Shown piece by piece: positions 4,833 through 6,815 of a DNA stretch of 6,815 nucleotides. The notes beneath the pieces were generated by a model. The model had not been told where the DNA came from. It worked only from the letters and a program-made list of their open reading frames with translations, and searched no databases. Numbering within the stretch: the first letter of the stretch is position 1; the number at the start of each line of letters is the position of its first letter. The DNA lies in contig DIZZ01000150.1 in NCBI GenBank assembly GCA_002428045.1, positions 1 through 6,815 on the forward strand, written 5' to 3'. The position numbers were made by a program, and so were the translations under genes. Source of the stretch: Verrucomicrobia bacterium UBA6015. Its GTDB lineage: Bacteria; Verrucomicrobiota; Kiritimatiellia; UBA8416.

Positions 4833-6815
4833 CTACTCGGCACGCATACGCAGAAAGATCATCCGATTCGTCTGCGCCGCATCGGGGAGGCGCATTTTGA
4901 CGTGCTCACCACTCCCCTCGCGCCGCCGGACGACCGGCGCTAGCGGATAGTTCGTCCATGAGCTCCCACCCGACAAATCACGGATCGACTCAAACGATAC
5001 ATTGCCTGGGGCATCGTTCAAGATCACATACGAAACCGTCGGCGAACGGGTTCCTGCAAAGATCGACTCCAACGCCGGGGTAAACACCTGATTATTGAAC
5101 CCCCACGGATCGGTACCCAATTGATACTCCAGAAGGTTCGGAATCCCATCCCCGTCTGGATCGGCGTCATCAGCGGCATCATCAATCCCATCGACCCGGG
5201 CAAACTGCTGAACGCGCCAGTGATCAACGCCAGACCACGTGCGAGCACGCAGCAAAATCGCGGTTGATTCCTCACCGCTCGGATTCAACGACGACACGAG
5301 ATATTCGCATTCAACCCCGGCCGCCAAACCATTGTCCAGAATCACGCTCCGTTGAGCACCCAACTCCGCCAGGATGCTCCATCCGGTCTCGCCAGCGACT
5401 CTGCGCCGAATCCGATATCCGGTGGAAAACGGGGCAGGCAGCCACGACACCTTGATCTGACTCATCGATACGCCCTCTGCCACACCACTTGCTGGCGGAT
5501 AGGGCGCAGACGCAGCCACGTCATCATAGACCGACACCTGCGAGTCGGAAACATCCAACAGTATCACTTCGGCCCCCAGCCCCGAAGCCATCGTCTCGGC
5601 CGGAGACTGCGCAAACGCCAGACGCGTGGTGACGACACCAATTCCCTCCATGGCTTGGAAACGAAGAGCAGCCAGCGTCACCGCCCCGTTGGTGAATACA
5701 TCGCCAGAAGGCAGGGTCACACAGAAAGCGGCCACCCCGTCGGCAATATGTTCAACATTGGGAAGGAACACCCCATTCGTCGCCGAGCCAACCACATTGA
5801 CCTCTTCAAACGCCAGTACCGACGCATCAAATGCAATACTTAAAGAAAGGCCATGCACATCCCCTTCAGAGGTTAGCACAACCGGAACCATAAACGTGGA
5901 TCCGCGCTGTACATTGGCTGGCGCCTCAAAATGAACCGTCGTTAGTGATGCGTCCAGTTGCAGCCCCTGTCCCTGCAATGACGGTGCCCGCCCTCCCGCC
6001 TCGGAAGGCCCCCATGCGGCGTGCGGTGCCGTATCGCCAGATGCATACGCACGAATAGCAACAACATCCGCCATATCGATAACCCCATCACCACCGGTCG
6101 CTACCGGCGCACAATCCATTCGCTGGAAACCGAGTCCCGGAGGTGGCATTGGTTGAAGCCCAAGCACCACCTGCTGCGCGAGGCGAATATCCTTCTGATT
6201 CACCTCGCCATCCCCCGACAATGCAGGCGAGACATCGCCTTCATCGCCCGAATCACCAATCGCGACGCTGCATCCCGCCCACGTCACCGACGCCGATTCA
6301 GCCCCACCACCTGCCAAGGCACGCGCCACCGGACTGTCGGCGAAATCCACGCGCCCCGTTCCTGATTGATTTGCCAGACACACCAACGTCACCAGATGCT
6401 TTGATCCGGGCGCCAGCGGGTTCTCCGCTGGCGTACTAAGCGCAATGCCCGTCACACCATTCGTGGTCGCCAGAACCTGGAGTTGTCCTTGCAGCGCATC
6501 GCCCCCGACCTCGGCACGAACCAGGGACAACCGTTCATCGATCGCCACCGAGAAGGAAACTGCGGATTCCCCACCGGCAGAAACCATCTGCACAGGCAGG
6601 TTCAGTAGTTCTCCGACCGTCCCTGCGGCAGGTCGAATACTCAACGCCACAGATTCGGAGGCCGCACGAATGCGCACGTCAAAAAGCCGTTTACGCATGG
6701 GGGCCTCCTGCGTATGCCGCTCGGTCAGGAAGGCCGTCACAGGATCCCGCTGTGCCATGATCATTTCCAGCCACAGCGTATTGGTACCTGACGCAGGGGC
6801 CCGGAAACCCTCGGT
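4833..6815 (-). CDS. Secreted or surface multidomain protein with cohesin-like, dockerin-like and FN3 modules (5' end outside window)
   Basis: The frame is open to the right edge (660 codons, no stop, no signal peptide), so the N-terminus is probably missing. Numbering from the first in-frame ATG (6764): residues 36-170 are a cohesin-like Ig fold (LSIRPAAGTVGELLNLPVQM). Residues 171-247 are a dockerin-like pair (SGDGEVNQKDIRLAQQ; GGDGVIDMADVVAIRAY). Residues 268-413 are a second cohesin-like fold (FDASVLAFEEVNV). Residues 419-508 are a fibronectin III domain (IKVSWLPAP, YRIRRRV). Residues 530-556 are a thrombospondin-3/calcium repeat (DADPDGDGIPNLLEYQLGTDP). Residues 557-643 are a C-terminal beta module ending FLRMRAE, of a type common in PVC bacteria. 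Both dockerin loops lack the usual acidic residue at loop position 1 (A181 and A222). No catalytic domain, PEP-CTERM or LPXTG signal is seen. I infer an extracellular protein, perhaps carrying an enzyme domain upstream of the window; its substrate cannot be told. Confidence 0.85.
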   Translation of the reverse strand, partial: TEGFRAPASGTNTLWLEMIMAQRDPVTAFLTERHTQEAPMRKRLFDVRIRAASESVALSIRPAAGTVGELLNLPVQMVSAGGESAVSFSVAIDERLSLVRAEVGGDALQGQLQVLATTNGVTGIALSTPAENPLAPGSKHLVTLVCLANQSGTGRVDFADSPVARALAGGGAESASVTWAGCSVAIGDSGDEGDVSPALSGDGEVNQKDIRLAQQVVLGLQPMPPPGLGFQRMDCAPVATGGDGVIDMADVVAIRAYASGDTAPHAAWGPSEAGGRAPSLQGQGLQLDASLTTVHFEAPANVQRGSTFMVPVVLTSEGDVHGLSLSIAFDASVLAFEEVNVVGSATNGVFLPNVEHIADGVAAFCVTLPSGDVFTNGAVTLAALRFQAMEGIGVVTTRLAFAQSPAETMASGLGAEVILLDVSDSQVSVYDDVAASAPYPPASGVAEGVSMSQIKVSWLPAPFSTGYRIRRRVAGETGWSILAELGAQRSVILDNGLAAGVECEYLVSSLNPSGEESTAILLRARTWSGVDHWRVQQFARVDGIDDAADDADPDGDGIPNLLEYQLGTDPWGFNNQVFTPALESIFAGTRSPTVSYVILNDAPGNVSFESIRDLSGGSSWTNYPLAPVVRRREGSGEHVKMRLPDAAQTNRMIFLRMRAE
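6411..6433. repeat. Perfect 9-bp inverted repeat inside the surface-protein gene
   Basis: CGCCAGCGG (6411-6419) and CCGCTGGCG (6425-6433) pair perfectly across a five-base loop. It lies in coding sequence (TPAENPLAPG, residues 111-120) within the first cohesin-like fold and has no T-run on either side. It could fold in the mRNA, but may simply follow from GC-rich codons. Confidence 0.5.
6704..6708 (-). promoter_or_regulatory. Shine-Dalgarno-like GGAGG before an internal ATG at 6698
   Basis: On the minus strand GGAGG is followed by CCCCC and ATG (6698), the same spacing as at alaS. If used, the product would be 621 residues beginning MRKRLFDVRIRAAS. It would have no signal peptide, which is unlikely for cohesin/dockerin modules. 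The bases upstream are GC-rich with coding-like codon choice, unlike the true spacers here. I favour a longer gene entering from the right and treat this as an alternative start. Confidence 0.25.

Noticed and set aside
5352..5843. Plus-strand 163-codon open frame opposite the surface-protein gene
   Set aside because: It has low-complexity R/H/Q content and no domain or start signal, and lies opposite well-supported cohesin-like and FN3 coding sequence.

Overview
The window carries three substantial genes, all on the minus strand, separated by two short AT-richer spacers. From right to left, which is the direction of transcription, they are: the 3' part of a large secreted or surface protein (cohesin-like / dockerin-like / cohesin-like / fibronectin III / calcium-repeat / C-terminal module), a soluble sensory protein with two tandem double-Cache units and a C-terminal CheW domain, and alaS, a compact alanyl-tRNA synthetase. 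No tRNA, rRNA, CRISPR array, transposase or integration site was seen. The other long open frames are antisense or frame-shifted shadows of these genes.

Organism. The DNA is moderately GC-rich with lower-GC spacers. The rightmost protein has a cohesin / degenerate dockerin / cohesin / FN3 / 'DPDGDGIPNLLEYQLGTDP' layout and ends in a module closing with 'FLRMRAE'. That pattern is familiar from the PVC superphylum (Kiritimatiellota, Lentisphaerota, Verrucomicrobiota). The short AlaRS, lacking the beta-barrel and C-Ala domain, resembles the roughly 600-residue forms of spirochaetes and some uncultured lineages. A Kiritimatiellota or Lentisphaerota-like bacterium is my best inference; it is not proven by the sequence.

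Layout. Positions 1-46: edge sequence, no certain gene. 47-1834: alaS, with a clear GGAGG ribosome binding site and a sigma70-like promoter inside the 118-bp spacer 1835-1952. 1953-4583: the Cache/CheW gene. 4584-4832: the largest non-coding stretch, holding a strong stem-loop behind the rightmost gene, several ATCGAT-type palindromes and a good sigma54-type -24/-12 element directly in front of the Cache/CheW gene. 4833-6815: the secreted protein gene, open to the right edge and so probably missing its 5' end.

How they work together. The genes share an orientation but have separate signals, and I see no common pathway. The most interesting part is the soluble Cache/CheW gene: its two internal repeats, the absence of membrane segments and methyl-accepting domain, and a possible sigma54 promoter that would leave almost no leader on its transcript. 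I see no evidence for a wholly new multi-gene system here.
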